A stretch of 12,784 nt of DNA from NCBI GenBank assembly GCA_025966175.1, contig JAOPVN010000001.1, forward strand, positions 1 to 12,784. The letters run 5' to 3'. The notes beneath the pieces are model-generated. The model saw only the letters and a list, made by a program, of their open reading frames with translations. It made no database searches and was not told the DNA's origin. This DNA comes from Modestobacter sp. (GTDB lineage: Bacteria; Actinomycetota; Actinomycetes; Mycobacteriales; Geodermatophilaceae). Positions 11,837-12,784 of this stretch are shown here, in pieces; position 1 is the first letter of the stretch, and each line of letters opens with the position of its first letter. Both the position numbers and the translations under genes were made by a program.

Positions 11837-12784
11837 GTGCCCGAGAAGTGGGCCGACCAGCACCCCGTGGGCAAGTGGGTCTACGAGCACGACCTGCTCC
11901 TGCACGACTCCCCCGAGGGCCTCGCGGCCGTCGCCGTACCGTTCCTGCGCGCCGGCCTGGAGGCCGGTGACGCCGCGGTCGTGGTCGCCGGCCCCCGTGC
12001 CACCGCCGTCCTGACCGAGGCACTCGGGGACGACCGGGTGTTGGTGCTGGACCCCACCGACGTGTACCACCTGCGCACGCCCGCGGCGATCACCGGGTTC
12101 CGGCAGCTGGCGGAGCAGCGGGCGCCCCGCGGTCACCGGCTGCGGGTCGTCGGCGAGACCGTCTTCGGCCCCTCGCCCCGGCACTGGCTGGAGTGGCAGC
12201 GGTACGAGGCGGTGATCAACGAGGCGCTGCACAGCCAGCCGCTGTGGGGCCTCTGCGTGTACGACACGAACCGGCTGCCCGACGAGGTGATCGAGTCGGG
12301 CCTGCGGACCCACCCGAACCTGGTCACCGCAGAGGGACGGCGCGCCAACCCCGACTACGAGGAGCCCGCGGGCTTCCTGCGTTCGCTCCCCGTTCCCCCC
12401 GAGGCCCTGGAGGAGACCGAGCCGCTGCTGCGGGTGGACGACGTCTCGGACTTCATCGCCCTGCGGCACGCGGTCGCCGCGGTGCTGAGCACGCTGGGTG
12501 GGTCGCCGGAGCTGGCCGAGGACCTGCATCTGGCGATCGACGAGATGAGCTCGAACGCCGTGCGGCACGGTGGCCCACCGGTCCGGCTGCAGCTGTGGGG
12601 CTCGGCGGAGCGGGTGGTGTGCACGATCAGCGACCGCGGCCCGGGCATGGACGACCCGTTCGCCGGCTACGGCCCGGCCCACGGCACGGACCTCTCCCGC
12701 GGCGGCATGGGCCTGTGGCTGGCCCGGCAGCTGTGCGACCACGTCGACGTGGTCCACGACGGCGCCGGACTGACCGTGCGGCTG
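11837..12784 (+). CDS. MEDS domain + HATPase_c anti-sigma factor (RsbA type), 3' truncated by window
   Basis: 316 codons are open to the right edge. The N-terminal MEDS/DcmR-like sensory domain spans about 14-180 (HDSPEGLAAVAVPFLRAGLE, then AAVVVAGPRATAVL and GETVFGPSPRHWLEWQRYEA). The C-terminal GHKL ATPase domain spans about 215-316: N box DEMSSNAVRHG (235-245, N240), G1 DRGPGMDD (266-273), G2 RGGMGLWLARQLCD (288-301). A DHp/histidine-kinase dimerisation domain is absent, so this is an RsbW/RsbA-like serine kinase or anti-sigma factor rather than a two-component kinase. Family knowledge: MEDS-HATPase proteins bind a sigma factor or phosphorylate STAS partners. Only a few residues are probably missing, since the last strand GLTVRL normally ends the fold. 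The start is GTG at 11837 for its SD; ATG 11810 would add nine residues. It follows the PP2C phosphatase on the same strand. Confidence 0.92.
   Translation, partial: MPEKWADQHPVGKWVYEHDLLLHDSPEGLAAVAVPFLRAGLEAGDAAVVVAGPRATAVLTEALGDDRVLVLDPTDVYHLRTPAAITGFRQLAEQRAPRGHRLRVVGETVFGPSPRHWLEWQRYEAVINEALHSQPLWGLCVYDTNRLPDEVIESGLRTHPNLVTAEGRRANPDYEEPAGFLRSLPVPPEALEETEPLLRVDDVSDFIALRHAVAAVLSTLGGSPELAEDLHLAIDEMSSNAVRHGGPPVRLQLWGSAERVVCTISDRGPGMDDPFAGYGPAHGTDLSRGGMGLWLARQLCDHVDVVHDGAGLTVRL

Noticed and set aside
11453..12757. 434-codon minus-strand open frame opposite the MEDS-HATPase gene
   Set aside because: No recognisable motif. The plus frame carries MEDS plus N, G1 and G2 boxes and a strong SD.
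1..12784. Mobile element, prophage or defence island
   Set aside because: No transposase, integrase, terminal repeats, tRNA-associated att site, nuclease or toxin-antitoxin pair was found. Composition is uniform across the window.

Overview
The window is GC-rich throughout, with strong G/C bias at third codon positions, frequent GTG starts and short intergenic gaps. That points to a high-GC actinomycete. Gene content (SRPBCC, DUF2786, TMEM175, an RsbU-like phosphatase and a MEDS/HATPase regulator) would suit Geodermatophilaceae or a related soil lineage, but the family is an inference. I see no rRNA, tRNA, transposase, integrase or CRISPR array. The region reads as ordinary chromosome.

Positions 1-2189 hold four genes on the minus strand: the N-terminus of an acyl-CoA dehydrogenase (runs off the left edge), a TMEM175-type channel, a PEP mutase/isocitrate lyase superfamily enzyme and a small SRPBCC protein. 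Across a 54-bp divergent spacer, purT (formate-dependent GAR transformylase) starts on the plus strand, followed by a perfect 10-bp-stem hairpin and a DUF2786 protein. Five starts in this first 3.5 kb have a (T/C)AnnnT hexamer 6-7 nt upstream and no Shine-Dalgarno, which is the actinobacterial leaderless pattern.

Positions 4773-4911 form a convergent intergenic region with two copies of a 25-bp direct repeat interleaved with two hairpins. It is followed on the minus strand by an easily missed 60-codon ORF with a strong ribosome-binding site, then an APC-family permease and a classical SDR. The SDR is divergent from a DHA2-type (EmrB/QacA) MFS exporter on the plus strand. A long bulged hairpin follows the exporter.

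Positions 9609-12784 form a signalling module on the plus strand: a PAS-PAS-GAF-PP2C (RsbU/SpoIIE-like) phosphatase, then a MEDS-HATPase protein of the RsbA anti-sigma type that runs off the right edge. Together they look like the input half of a partner-switching stress or sigma-factor circuit. The sigma factor and STAS anti-anti-sigma partner are not in view.

No clearly new multi-gene system is visible. The items most worth a second look are the 60-aa ORF, the 25-bp repeat pair, the leaderless promoter set, the palindrome in the phosphatase promoter and the phosphatase/anti-sigma pair.
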